64,000 nucleotides of DNA from Paracoccus aestuarii. Its GTDB lineage: Bacteria > Pseudomonadota > Alphaproteobacteria > Rhodobacterales > Rhodobacteraceae. A model generated the notes under the pieces. That model searched no databases. It saw only the letters and a list, made by a program, of their open reading frames with translations, and was not told where the DNA came from. The stretch covers positions 1,755,501 to 1,819,500 of the forward strand of contig NZ_CP067169.1 in NCBI RefSeq assembly GCF_028553885.1, in the 5' to 3' direction. A program made the translations under genes and the position numbers. Below, piece by piece: positions 1 to 7,452 of the stretch (the first letter of the stretch is position 1; each line of letters opens with the position of its first letter).

Positions 1-132
1 TTCGTCAGCAAGCGCGGCCAAGGCACCGGCTATAGCGGGATCGAGAACCCCCTGTTCTTCAAGGAGAACACGCGGATGTTCTATGGCGATGCGAAGGACA
101 GCATCAACAAGCTGCTGCCCATGGTCGACTGA
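1..132 (+). CDS. pntB: NAD(P) transhydrogenase subunit beta, C-terminal end (partial)
   Basis: The window opens inside this gene; 43 codons and a TGA remain. The visible tail contains [14 protein letters not shown] followed by FYGDAK, which matches the NADP-binding domain III end of the proton-translocating transhydrogenase beta subunit. The enzyme couples the proton gradient to hydride transfer from NADH to NADP+ in the inner membrane. The 5' end lies outside the window. A strong terminator follows 20 bp after the stop, so this is probably the last gene of a pnt operon. Confidence 0.85.
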   Translation, partial: FVSKRGQGTGYSGIENPLFFKENTRMFYGDAKDSINKLLPMVD

Positions 133-152
133 TCCGCGAGACCGTCGCATGG

Positions 153-189
153 AAGGCCCGCCGGTTCACCCAACCGGCGGGCCTTTTTT
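153..189 (+). terminator. Rho-independent terminator after pntB
   Basis: A perfect 14-bp inverted repeat (153-166 paired with 172-185) closes a 5-nt loop and runs into TTTTTT. It lies between the pntB stop and the DUF3422 gene on the same strand. Confidence 0.9.
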
Positions 190-256
190 CATCCGGGGGC
201 CTTGCGCGCGGCCACGGGCCTGGCCGATCATCGGGCACCGTCACAGGGGGAATGCG

Positions 257-1561
257 ATGAGCCCGGCCACCGAACATCCCTTGCGCTATGCGCTGGCCAA
301 TGAGCTGCATGCCCGGCCCTCGCCGCGGCTGGCCGCCCCCGGGACCGCCGTCTTCGTGGCCTTCAAGGAGCCGCGCGACGCCGCCAATCGGGATGCCGAC
401 CTGGACATGGCCCATCTGGAGGAGCTGGTCGAACGCCATGGCGGCCCGCGCCCCGATCCCTCCGGCAGCCATTACCAGGGGGTGCTGGGGCGGCATGCGC
501 TGAAATGGGAAAGCCATACGGAATTCGTGTCCTACATGGCCACCGTGCCGGGCCTGCCGATCCGGCCGTTCGACCCCTCGGCTGCGGCGATCTTTGCCGA
601 GGGCTGGCAGCAGGCCGCGCCGGGGCGGCGCATCGCGGCGGTGATGGTCCAGGTGGACCTGCTGCCCGAGGATCCGGCCGAGGCGCGCGAGCGGATGGCG
701 GGCTGGTTCGCCCCCGACAGCCTGGCCGCGATCTGGGTCCTGGACCGCACGGCGCTGATCGCGGGGGATTTCCGGATCGATGCGGATGGCTGGATGCGCT
801 TTGCGGTCTTTGTCCGGCCCGGCACCTCGGACAGCCGCGTGGGCCGGCTGGTCCACCGCCTGGTCGAGCTGGAGACCTATCGTGCCATGTCGATGCTGGG
901 GCTGGGGCGCGCTCGCGACCTGACACGGCACCTGAACGAGCTCGAGCCGCAGCTGACCGCGATCCTGGCATCCATGGCCGATGATGCGCGCCCCGCCGAT
1001 CAGCTGCTGCACGATCTGCTGGCGGTCTCGACCCGGCTGGAGGCGCAGGCGGTCCAGCATTCCTTCCGCTTCGGCGCGAATGCCGCCTATGAGGCGATCG
1101 TGCATGACCGCATCGCGGCCCTGCGCGAGGAACGGTTCATGGACCTGCAGATGTTGACCGAATTCATGCGCCGCCGCTACGAGCCCGCGATGCGCACCGC
1201 GAAATCGGCCGAGCGGCGCTTGGGCACGATGCTGGAACGCACCGCCCGCGCGGCCGAGCTGCTGCGCACCCGCGTCGATGTGGAACGCAGCGCCCAGAAC
1301 CAGAAGATCATGCATCGCATGGACCGCCGCGCCGACCTGCAGCTGCGCCTGCAGCACACGGTCGAGGGGCTGTCGGTCGTGGCGATCAGCTATTACGCGC
1401 TCGGGCTGCTGGGCTATGCGCTGGCGCCGGTGGCGGGGGCAGGGGGGGTGGACAAGGCCCTGCTGGTGGCGGTGCTGACGCCGCCGGTGATCCTGGCCGT
1501 CTGGTGGGCGATGCGCCGCATCCGCAAGCGCCTGCACCATCCCCATGATGACGAGATCTGA
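257..1561 (+). CDS. DUF3422 family membrane-anchored protein
   Basis: 434 residues. The N-terminal segment PLRYALANELHARP is the hallmark of DUF3422 proteins, whose function is unknown. The ATG at 257 follows an AGGGGG ribosome site; the reading frame stays open further upstream but that part overlaps the terminator. A charged, probably helical stretch (about residues 270-365) leads to two membrane segments near 372-391 and 402-420 and a basic tail (RRIRKRLHH), suggesting a large cytoplasmic domain anchored by a C-terminal hairpin. It is probably transcribed separately from pntB. No catalytic motif is recognised. Confidence 0.85.
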   Translation: MSPATEHPLRYALANELHARPSPRLAAPGTAVFVAFKEPRDAANRDADLDMAHLEELVERHGGPRPDPSGSHYQGVLGRHALKWESHTEFVSYMATVPGLPIRPFDPSAAAIFAEGWQQAAPGRRIAAVMVQVDLLPEDPAEARERMAGWFAPDSLAAIWVLDRTALIAGDFRIDADGWMRFAVFVRPGTSDSRVGRLVHRLVELETYRAMSMLGLGRARDLTRHLNELEPQLTAILASMADDARPADQLLHDLLAVSTRLEAQAVQHSFRFGANAAYEAIVHDRIAALREERFMDLQMLTEFMRRRYEPAMRTAKSAERRLGTMLERTARAAELLRTRVDVERSAQNQKIMHRMDRRADLQLRLQHTVEGLSVVAISYYALGLLGYALAPVAGAGGVDKALLVAVLTPPVILAVWWAMRRIRKRLHHPHDDEI

Positions 1562-1621
1562 CTTGTCGACGCCCGCGCGGCTGGCAATAACGGGCGCAGA
1601 CCCGCATGAAAGGATGACCCG

Positions 1622-1696
1622 ATGCGCTTGACCCTTGCCCTGCTGGCGACCCTTGGCCTGTCGGCCTGCGGCGTCCCCTTCGTCCCCTTCATCTGA
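1622..1696 (+). CDS. Tiny lipoprotein (24 residues)
   Basis: ATG at 1622 is preceded by AAAGGATGACCCG, a good ribosome site. The product is a hydrophobic signal sequence ending in the lipobox LSAC, followed by only nine residues (GVPFVPFI after the Cys). It would be exported and lipidated, leaving a short hydrophobic peptide on a diacylglycerol. Eight bases separate it from the ArsC-like gene, so they are probably co-transcribed. Function unknown; the case rests on the ribosome site and the well-formed lipobox. Confidence 0.55.
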   Translation: MRLTLALLATLGLSACGVPFVPFI

Positions 1697-1704
1697 GGCG
1701 CGCC

Positions 1705-2049
1705 ATGTCCAAGACCCTGACCATGTACGGCCTGGCCCATTGTTCGACCTGCCAGAAGGCGCAGGCCGCGCTGGAGGAGCATGGCTGGAGTGTGACCTTC
1801 CGCGACGTCCAGGCCGAGCCGCTGGACCGCGACGAACGCGCGGCCTTGGTCCGCGATTTCGGCGACAAGATCGTGAACCGGGCCAGCCTGACCTGGCGCG
1901 GCATGTCCGAGGAGGAGCGCGCCGCCGATCCGGTCGCGATGATGGGCGACAAGCCATCGGTCATGAAGCGCCCGGCGATCCGCGCGGGCGATCAGAGGAC
2001 CCTGGGCTGGACGGCCAATGTCAAGCGCGCCTTCGGCGTGCCCGCCTGA
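1705..2049 (+). CDS. ArsC/Spx-family thioredoxin-fold protein (YffB-like)
   Basis: 114 residues, the normal length for the ArsC/Spx/YffB family. A CSTC motif (Cys13, Cys16) sits after the first strand, and the protein ends with the TLGWTANVKRAF segment typical of Spx/YffB-like reductases. The family includes arsenate reductases that use glutathione or glutaredoxin, but YffB-type members are often of unknown role. No ars genes are adjacent, so arsenate reduction is not supported by context. It follows the tiny lipoprotein gene by 8 bp. Confidence 0.8.
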   Translation: MSKTLTMYGLAHCSTCQKAQAALEEHGWSVTFRDVQAEPLDRDERAALVRDFGDKIVNRASLTWRGMSEEERAADPVAMMGDKPSVMKRPAIRAGDQRTLGWTANVKRAFGVPA

Positions 2050-2052
2050 CCG

Positions 2053-2481
2053 TCACGCCTTGCGGCTGGCCAGCGAGGCGATCAGCGGGCGGATGCCGGT
2101 CAGGTCGTATCCGGCCTGATCGGCGGTCTGCAGGATCTCCTCCTCGGGCATGCGGCCGGCCTGGTTCAGCGCCCAGAGGACCGTGCAGCGGTTGCCTGAC
2201 CGGCAATAGGCGATGACCGGCGCCTGGCCCGCTGTCGCCTCGCCGAATTCGGCGATCAGCTGGGGGGTGATCTGGCCCGGATGGAAGGGCAGGTAGTGAT
2301 AGCGCATCCCCGCATCCGCGGCGGCCTGGGCCATCACGTCATGGTCGATCTCGGGGCCGACCTCGTCATCGGGGCGGTTGTTGACCAGCACCTTGAATCC
2401 GGCTTGGGCCAGCGCGGGCAGGTCCTGCGGCTGGATCTGCGGCGAGACCGCCAATGTCGGGCTGAGTTGACGCAAATCCAT
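2053..2481 (-). CDS. TIGR01244 family phosphatase (DUF442, BLH-type)
   Basis: 142 residues. The CRSGNR active loop (Cys93 to Arg98) and upstream VNNRPDDE segment match the TIGR01244/DUF442 family, a dual-specificity-phosphatase-like fold found alone or fused to beta-lactamase-like sulfur dioxygenases (blh). The loop is Cys-x4-Arg, one residue shorter than the canonical Cys-x5-Arg of protein tyrosine phosphatases, as is usual here. The gene is downstream of gph on the same strand and converges with the ArsC-like gene (3-bp gap). Substrate unknown. Confidence 0.8.
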   Translation of the reverse strand: MDLRQLSPTLAVSPQIQPQDLPALAQAGFKVLVNNRPDDEVGPEIDHDVMAQAAADAGMRYHYLPFHPGQITPQLIAEFGEATAGQAPVIAYCRSGNRCTVLWALNQAGRMPEEEILQTADQAGYDLTGIRPLIASLASRKA

Positions 2482-2536
2482 CGGCTGGCCTTTCAGGTCG
2501 GAACGGGTTCGAAGTGCCGTCTTTCCCAGCCTTTTG

Positions 2537-3202
2537 TCAAGCCGGTCGCGTCATCGCCGCATCGGCCACCAAGGTGGGCAGCTGCTCGAACCGGTCGAAG
2601 GCCGCCAGATGGGGCAGTTCGGCCTCCGGCTTCAGCCGATATCCGCCGGTGAAGAGCAGGAAGGGCGCTGGCATGGCGGCCGCGCAATCGGCGTCGAATT
2701 CGCTGTCGCCGACATAGAGGCCCGGTCCCCCCAACTGATCGAAGGCCAGCCGAAGCGGTGCAGGATCGGGCTTGCGCTTCGGCAGCGTGTCCCCGCCGAT
2801 GACCACGGGAAACAGCTGCGACAACCCGAAATGCTGCAGCACATGGCGCGTCGGCCCCATCGGCTTGTTCGTGCAGATCCCGAGCGGGTGCCCGTCATCG
2901 GCTAGCCGCCCCAAGGCCTCGGTCACGCCGGGAAACAGCCGCGTCAGCGCCGTCGCGTCGTGATAGCGCGCCATGAAGGCCGCGATCAGTTCGGGCCGAT
3001 GCGCCGGATCGATCCGGCAGGCGGCCATGATGCGCGACCACAGCAGCTCGACCCCGCCGCCGATGAAGCTGCGCACCCGGGGCAGGCCGAGCGGCGCGAT
3101 CCGATGCTGCCGCAGGACCGCGTTCACGCAGGCATGGATATCCGGCGCGCTGTCGATCAGCGTGCCGTCGAGGTCCAGAACGATGGGGCAGGGGTTGGGC
3201 AT
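2537..3202 (-). CDS. gph: Phosphoglycolate phosphatase (HAD family)
   Basis: 221 residues, the usual Gph length. HAD motif I is DLDGTLIDS (Asp10, Asp12), a Thr/Asn-containing motif II (CTNKP) follows, and GDSEFDAD is the acidic metal-binding motif IV. Gph removes phosphate from 2-phosphoglycolate in the cytosol; other HAD substrates remain possible. Its promoter side faces the IS island, whose first element starts about 130 bp upstream. Confidence 0.85.
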   Translation of the reverse strand: MPNPCPIVLDLDGTLIDSAPDIHACVNAVLRQHRIAPLGLPRVRSFIGGGVELLWSRIMAACRIDPAHRPELIAAFMARYHDATALTRLFPGVTEALGRLADDGHPLGICTNKPMGPTRHVLQHFGLSQLFPVVIGGDTLPKRKPDPAPLRLAFDQLGGPGLYVGDSEFDADCAAAMPAPFLLFTGGYRLKPEAELPHLAAFDRFEQLPTLVADAAMTRPA

Positions 3203-3393
3203 CGTCAGGGGGCCTTTCTACTATCGCGTCATGGCAGGTCATCTGCTCCCAGAGGAGGAGCTGCGTCACTTTCACAACATCAGGAAATACCGATAATTTG
3301 AAGGCACTAAATACATAGACGAAGGCCCTAGGCTCCAGACCCATTGATCTTACGGTCTTTGCATGATTCAGGCTCCTCAAGGAGACCTGATCG

Positions 3394-3765
3394 ATGAGTA
3401 ATCTTTACTGGCTGAGCGACGCCCAAATGGAGCGTCTGAAACCGTTCTTTCCCAAGAGCCATGGCAAGCCCCGGGTCGATGATCGTCGCGTTCTCAGCGG
3501 CATAATTTTCATCAATCGTAATGGGTTGCGGTGGTGTGACGCGCCGAAGGAATACGGCCCGGCCAAAACCCTCTACAACCGCTGGAAGCGCTGGAGCGAT
3601 AACGGGGTTTTTGCCCGGATCATGGTCGGCCTTGCCGCCGAGAGCGCCGAGAACAAGACGATCATGATTGACGCGACCTATCTCAAGGCACACCGCACGG
3701 CCTCGAGCCTTGGGGTGAAAAAGGGGGGCGCGGGCGCCAGATCGGGCGCACCAAAGGCGGTATGA
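3394..3765 (+). CDS. IS5-family transposase, ORF A
   Basis: 123 residues, beginning MSNLYWLSDAQMERLKPFF, the N-terminus of IS427-group transposases. It carries the DNA-binding region and the first DDE aspartate (MIDATYLKAH). Near the end, a run of five A and six G (3718-3728) precedes a frame change into ORF B; a -1 slip there would join the two frames into one about 250-residue transposase, as is common in this group. Confidence 0.85.
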   Translation: MSNLYWLSDAQMERLKPFFPKSHGKPRVDDRRVLSGIIFINRNGLRWCDAPKEYGPAKTLYNRWKRWSDNGVFARIMVGLAAESAENKTIMIDATYLKAHRTASSLGVKKGGAGARSGAPKAV

Positions 3766-4151
3766 ACACCAAGTTGCACGCTGTCGCCGATGCGAAGGGG
3801 CGGCCGATCGGGTTCTTCATGTCGGCCGGCCAGGTTAGCGATTACACCGGCGCGGCGGCGCTGCTGGGCAGCCTGCCGAAGGCTGAGTGGCTTCTGGCCG
3901 ACAGGGGCTACGACGCTGATTGGTTCAGAGACGCTTTGAAAGACAAGGGGATAAAGGTTTGCATCCCCGGACGGAGGTCCCGCAAGAAGGTCGTCAAATA
4001 CGACAAGCGGCGTTACAAAAGGCGTAACCGCATCGAAATCATGTTCGGACGTCTGAAGGACTGGAGGCGCGTCGCAACCCGTTATGACCGCTGCCCGGAA
4101 ACGTTCTTCTCAGCGATCATGCTCGCCGCAACCGTCTTGTTCTGGCTGTGA
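3762..4151 (+). CDS. IS5-family transposase, ORF B
   Basis: 129 residues, starting at an ATG that overlaps the ORF A stop by 4 bp. It supplies the second catalytic region (LLADRGYDADWF) and the C-terminal block with the Glu and the RYDKRRYKRRNRIEIMFGRLKDW stretch typical of the IS427 group. It is probably made mainly as a -1 frameshift fusion with ORF A rather than alone. Confidence 0.83.
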   Translation: MNTKLHAVADAKGRPIGFFMSAGQVSDYTGAAALLGSLPKAEWLLADRGYDADWFRDALKDKGIKVCIPGRRSRKKVVKYDKRRYKRRNRIEIMFGRLKDWRRVATRYDRCPETFFSAIMLAATVLFWL

Positions 4152-4240
4152 AACTTAATGAGTCTGGAGCCTAAACCGCTTGACTGAGACAACCCCGTTA
4201 CCGAAGTCCTGAGCCTACCGGTAATGATACATAATACAGA

Positions 4241-4609
4241 CTATACCCCTTTATAGTCTTCGCGGTGGGTTCTATTTTGTCTGATATCGAAATCTTCCGC
4301 GATGGCGGCCGTCGACAGTGCCGGACAACCCTCGAAAAGCGGTAGATTGTCGAAGAGACGCAGGGTGATCGTGCCAGCATTTCGATTGTAGCGCGCCATA
4401 ACCCTGCTGAGCCGAACCTGCAGTGGCGTTTCCGGCAGCTCATGCTCGAAGGGGGCAGTGTCACCGGGTCCGAGGACAATGACACTACCAGCAATAACAT
4501 TGCCTGACAGATGGCGGACCGCATTCGTAAGTTCGAACGCTCGTTCGGCTGCAAGATGCGGAATGCCGAGGGCAGGTTCACGACAGCAAGCGTAGGTGCT
4601 TCCCATCAT
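4241..4609 (-). CDS. Hypothetical protein, orphan between two IS elements
   Basis: 122 codons in a 480-bp stretch between two IS5-family elements. I do not recognise the protein. The first two thirds, around HLAAERAFELTNAV and ELPETPLQVRLSRVMARYN, looks like ordinary amphipathic helix-forming protein; the last third looks less natural. A degenerate copy of the island's hairpin repeat (4457-4486) falls in the middle, so this may be a remnant of a larger disrupted gene. An overlapping frame (4198-4581, same strand) looks less protein-like. Confidence 0.3.
   Translation of the reverse strand: MMGSTYACCREPALGIPHLAAERAFELTNAVRHLSGNVIAGSVIVLGPGDTAPFEHELPETPLQVRLSRVMARYNRNAGTITLRLFDNLPLFEGCPALSTAAIAEDFDIRQNRTHREDYKGV
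4457..4486 (+). repeat. Hairpin repeat, degenerate copy
   Basis: Seven-bp arms AGTGTCA (4457-4463) and TGACACT (4480-4486) enclose CCGGGTCCGAGGACAA. The 15-nt block GGTCCGAGGACAATG also occurs in the copy at 8948-8983. The left inner stem and first bases of the 13-nt core are missing, so this may be an internally deleted copy; chance is not excluded. Confidence 0.45.
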
Positions 4610-4653
4610 TTAGGCCGGATCTGGCGCTTTTTAAGCTTTGATCCGTTTCTAGG

Positions 4654-5475
4654 TTATGTTAACAAATGGCGGACCCAAAGGCGTATCGACGTGATATCGA
4701 TGAAGCCTAGGAAGCTCTCCGCAGTCTTGTCGTAACGGGTGGCAACGCGGCGGGCGTTCCTGAGCTTGTTGAAGCACCGTTCACAAGGTTTCGAAGACGA
4801 TACAAGGACCGGTCGACGGCAATGCGCTTTTTTCGCGATTTGCGCATGGGGATGACGGGCAAGACATCGCGTTTTCCCATGGACTTTCGAATGCTGTCAG
4901 CGTCATAGCCTCGGTCGGCCAGCAGAACACTTGGTGTCGGCAGATTGTCGGCCATGACCAGATCGAAGCCGAGATAGTCGGAGGTTTGCCCGGCGGTGAT
5001 CTCCGTCCTCATAGGCAGCCCTGCTGCGTTGACGAGGAGGTGGATCTTGGTCGTGAAGCCACCACGCGAACGGCCAAAACCCTGTCGCCTTCGCCATGGG
5101 CTTGAACCAGTGGCGCCTCATGGCTCAGCCCCCTTTTGCGCCCGCTGCCTGATGATGGGCGCGAACCACGGTGCTGTCGATCATTTGCAGTGCATGCGGG
5201 ACCGCGCCGCTTTCGTTCAGGGCGTCCATGATCTGCTCCCAGAGCCCCGCCAGCGTCCAACGCCGGAACTGGCGGTAGACGCTTGACCACTTCCCGAACC
5301 CTTCCGGCAGATCGCGCCAGGGAGAGCCCGTGCGCGCGATCCAGAAAATCCCATCAAGAACAAGGTGGTGGTTGGTAGGTTTGCGTCCGTTCGGGGCGCG
5401 GACTGTCAGGATGAACCGTCCAAAGAACTTCCATTCCTCATCCGACATCAGGTCTCGTGCCAAGCTGGCTTCCAT
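4654..5475 (-). pseudogene. IS5-family transposase, frameshifted
   Basis: The N-terminal part (start 5475) reads normally to HHQAAGAKGG, with IDSTVVRAHH holding the first catalytic Asp. The frame is then lost where an approximately 34-bp hairpin (5093-5124) sits in the gene. Translation can be followed in a second frame through GFGRSRGGFTTKIHL and LLADRGYDAD to RLRNLV. A single missing base near 4790 then breaks it again before the ERCFNKLRNARRVATRYDK block. At least two independent lesions make it non-functional. Confidence 0.82.
5093..5124 (-). repeat. Hairpin repeat inserted in IS5 transposase
   Basis: On the minus strand the 13-nt core is GCCACTGGTTCAA (5102-5114). Arms pair GCCATG (5093-5098) with CATGGC (5119-5124) and GGC (5099-5101) with GCC (5115-5117), leaving one bulged base. 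It interrupts the transposase between AGAKGG and QGFGRSRGG and shifts the frame. Confidence 0.7.
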
Positions 5476-5617
5476 TGCAGATACCAGCTTGAATCACGCC
5501 CACGCTGCGGTGTGAATCCCTTTTGTCAACAGAGCCTACTGATCGGGTTGTGTTTCTGAGCTGAATAGCCCCATGTTTCCTGGACGCTTTCTTCGCTAAC
5601 TTTGAGGCAAGGAGGCC

Positions 5618-5890
5618 ATGATGGGCACAGGTAATTTCACGGACGAGTTCAAGCGCGATGCTGTCGCGCAGATCACGGAACGGGGTTATCCGGCGAAGGA
5701 GGTTTCAGAGCGGCTCGGTGTGAGCACGCACTCGCTCTATGCCTGGAAGCGCAAGTTCGCGAAGGCAGTGTCGGGTGACAAAGAGAAGGATGCCGAGATC
5801 CGGCGACTGAAGCGGGAGCTGGTGCGGGTGTCCGAGGAGCGTGACATCTTAAAAAAGGCCACCGCGTATTTCGCCAGGGATGCAAAGTGA
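5618..5890 (+). CDS. IS3-family transposase orfA (helix-turn-helix)
   Basis: 90 residues. FTDEFKRDAVAQI is the standard start of IS3 orfA, followed by the HTH segment YPAKEVSERLGVSTHSLYAWKRKF and a leucine-zipper-like coiled coil (IRRLKRELVRVSEERDILKKA). An A6 run near 5850 precedes the end. Two adjacent ATG codons (5618, 5621) follow AAGGAGG. In related elements orfA is fused to orfB by frameshifting near its end; here a hairpin insertion separates them. Confidence 0.85.
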   Translation: MMGTGNFTDEFKRDAVAQITERGYPAKEVSERLGVSTHSLYAWKRKFAKAVSGDKEKDAEIRRLKRELVRVSEERDILKKATAYFARDAK

Positions 5891-6818
5891 GTGGAGCCAT
5901 AGGAGCGCCATTGGTTCGAGCCCGATGGCGACGGCGTTCGTGGCCGAGCATCGGGGCCAGTTTTCGGTTCGGGCGATGTGCCGGTGCCTGCGCATCCAGC
6001 CGAGCGGGTTCTACGCGTGGCTGAAGACACCGGTGAGCCAGCGGGCGCAGGAAGACAGGCGCCAGACCAAGCTGCTGCAGATGGCTTGGGCGGAGAGCGG
6101 CAAGGTCTATGGCTACCGCAAGCGGCATGACGATCTGGTCGAACAGGGCGAGAGTATCTGTCCGAACCGCGTTTCCCGACTGGCGCAGCTTGCGGGAATC
6201 AGGGCGCAGATCGGCTATAAGCGCCGCCCCGGCAGTTAGGGCGGCAAGCCGTCGGTCGTGGTCGATAGCACCCGCCACCGGCAGTTTGATGTCGAGGCCC
6301 CGGACAAGGTCTGGGTGACCGACATCACCTCCATCCGGACGCAGGAGGGCTTTGCTTACCTTGCGGTCGTCATCGATCTGTATTCCCGGCGCGTGGTCGG
6401 CTGGTCGATGCAAAGCCGTCAGACGACAGATGTCGTCTTGCAGGCCCTGCTCATGGCTGTCTGGCGGCGCAGGCCTAAGAACAAGGTGCTGATCTACTCG
6501 GACCAAGGCAGTCAGTTGAGCAGCATGGACTGGGCTGCGTTTCTGCGCGCACACAATCTTGAGCATTCGATGAGCCACCGCGGCAACTGCCATGACAATG
6601 CCGTTGCGGAGAGCTTCTTCAACCTGCTCAAGCGCGAGCGGATCAGGCGGAGGACCTACCGGACGCGCGAAAACGCCAGGCAGGACGTGTTCGATTACAT
6701 CGAGATGTTCTACAACCCGAGGCGCAAGCACGCGAGAAACGGAATGCTGTCGCCCGCGGAGTTCGAGCGACGGCAGATCATGAGACGTGAAAGCGTCCGA
6801 GAAACACGGGGCTATTAA
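5880..6818 (+). pseudogene. IS3-family transposase orfB with in-frame amber codon
   Basis: The frame carries the conserved orfB sequence from VAEHRGQFSVRAMCRCLRI to the DDE domain: Asp in WVTDIT, Asp in YSDQGSQ, Glu in VAESFF. It is interrupted by TAG at 6237-6239, where homologs have Tyr in GSYGGKPS; reading continues in the same frame to 6818. The 5' end also differs from homologs: the VKYAF start is replaced by a hairpin insertion (5896-5929). Without readthrough the DDE domain is not made. Confidence 0.82.
5896..5929 (+). repeat. Hairpin repeat at the orfA/orfB junction of the IS3 element
   Basis: Core GCCATTGGTTCGA (5907-5919). The left arm (5896-5906, GCCATAGGAGC) pairs with the right arm (5920-5929, GCCCGATGGC) through 9 bp with one bulge and one mismatch. 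Compared with remembered homologs, 43 nt stand where about 5-6 are expected between the orfA stop and GCGTTCGTG. Confidence 0.68.
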
Positions 6819-6836
6819 GACCAATGGCCAGTCAGT

Positions 6837-6906
6837 CGCTCATCAATTAGGTTTCCATGCAAAGCCAGAATCACTTAGAGACCGTAGGATCAATGGGTCT
6901 GGAGCT
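6837..6906 (-). mobile_element. Left-end fragment of an IS5-family (IS427 group) element
   Basis: About 70 bp matching the first bases of the intact element at 3331, in reverse orientation: GATCAATGGGTCTGGAGC near 6889-6905 is the terminal repeat, and CTCAT at the far side corresponds to the ORF A start codon. It stops where the IS3-side sequence begins. Its outer end abuts the IS481 target site, showing that IS481 inserted at the IS5-flank junction. Confidence 0.75.
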
Positions 6907-7027
6907 TAGTTGTTTGATCCCACGGTTTGATGGTGCAATCCTTTCGTGGGAATGGAAGGAGGCATTATGGGACGAGTTCGTCACGGGAGCGCCACGACCA
7001 CGCACGCTGTCAGAGCTGCAATAATGA

Positions 7028-7061
7028 GGGCCGGCTCGCCATCGGTCCGAAGGCTTGGCCC
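7028..7061 (+). repeat. Hairpin repeat, first copy in the IS481 transposase
   Basis: Core GCCATCGGTCCGA (7038-7050), identical to the core at 7916-7928. Outer arms GGGCC (7028-7032) and GGCCC (7057-7061) pair perfectly; the inner GGCTC and AGGCTT pair partly with wobbles. It interrupts the gene after HAVRAAI; frame comparison gives a net insertion of 38 nt. AATGA occurs on both sides. Confidence 0.72.
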
Positions 7062-7452
7062 GAATGATCGCAAGCTTCGCGCGCGCAACTGAGCCGGGAG
7101 CTGAGCATGAATCCCAAGACCGTCGCGAAGTGGAGCAAGCGCCAAACGGTCGAGGACCTCAAGACCGGGCCAAAAGGAACCGCGCTCCACGGTCTTGAGT
7201 GAGGCCGAGGAAGCAGCAATCGTCGCGTTTCGGCGCCATACGCTGCTGCCGCTGGACCACTGCCTATACGCACTTCAGCCCTCGATCCCGCATTTGACGC
7301 GCTCGGCGCTGTACCGATGCCCGCAGCGGCATGGCATCTCGCGACTGCCGGACGTGGGCGGTGACAAGCTCAAGCGTGCGAAGTTCAAGCGCTACCCGAT
7401 CGGTTTTTCCGTATTGGACCTGCGCCGCCTCTGTTCCGGTCAGGCGCTCATG

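Larger units (their letters stand above)
3331..4172 (+). mobile_element. IS5-family element (IS427 group), apparently intact
   Basis: 842 bp bounded by 15-bp terminal inverted repeats, GGCTCCAGACCCATT at 3331 and its complement (one mismatch) at 4158-4172. TA dinucleotides at 3329-3330 and 4173-4174 are the target duplication. It contains two overlapping transposase frames without other damage, making it the only undamaged IS in the island. A diverged copy of its left end lies at 6837-6906. Confidence 0.88.
4652..5536 (-). mobile_element. Degenerate IS5-family element
   Basis: About 885 bp. Imperfect terminal inverted repeats are GGTTATGTTAACAAA (4652-4666) and, at the other end, the complement of GGCTCTGTTGACAAA (5522-5536). 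TA is present immediately outside both ends (4650-4651, 5537-5538), consistent with the 2-bp duplication of this family. The transposase on the minus strand is broken by a hairpin insertion and at least one single-base deletion. Confidence 0.8.
5562..6818 (+). mobile_element. IS3-family element
   Basis: About 1257 bp. The ends share AATAGCCCC-TGTTTC-GGACGCTTT: left end from 5562 (TGAATAGCCCC), right end to 6818 (complement TTAATAGCCCC), with a few mismatches. No clear 3-bp target duplication is visible (AGC against GAC). It contains orfA and a defective orfB. The element ends close to the IS5 left-end fragment at 6837. Confidence 0.82.

Noticed and set aside
104..1957. A 617-codon minus-strand open frame
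   Set aside because: Antisense to DUF3422 and the ArsC-like gene; no family features.
4198..4581. Alternative minus-strand frame overlapping the orphan ORF
   Set aside because: Ser/Arg-rich composition and no plausible ribosome site; the other frame looks more protein-like, though neither is certain.
6237..6239. Recoding of TAG as pyrrolysine or another amino acid
   Set aside because: No recoding genes or structures are seen, and both genes with TAG carry other disabling lesions, so decay is more likely.
7024..7067. AATGA direct repeats as the hairpin's target duplication
   Set aside because: Removing one repeat plus the hairpin leaves the transposase out of frame relative to homologs, and the other copies show no equivalent repeats.
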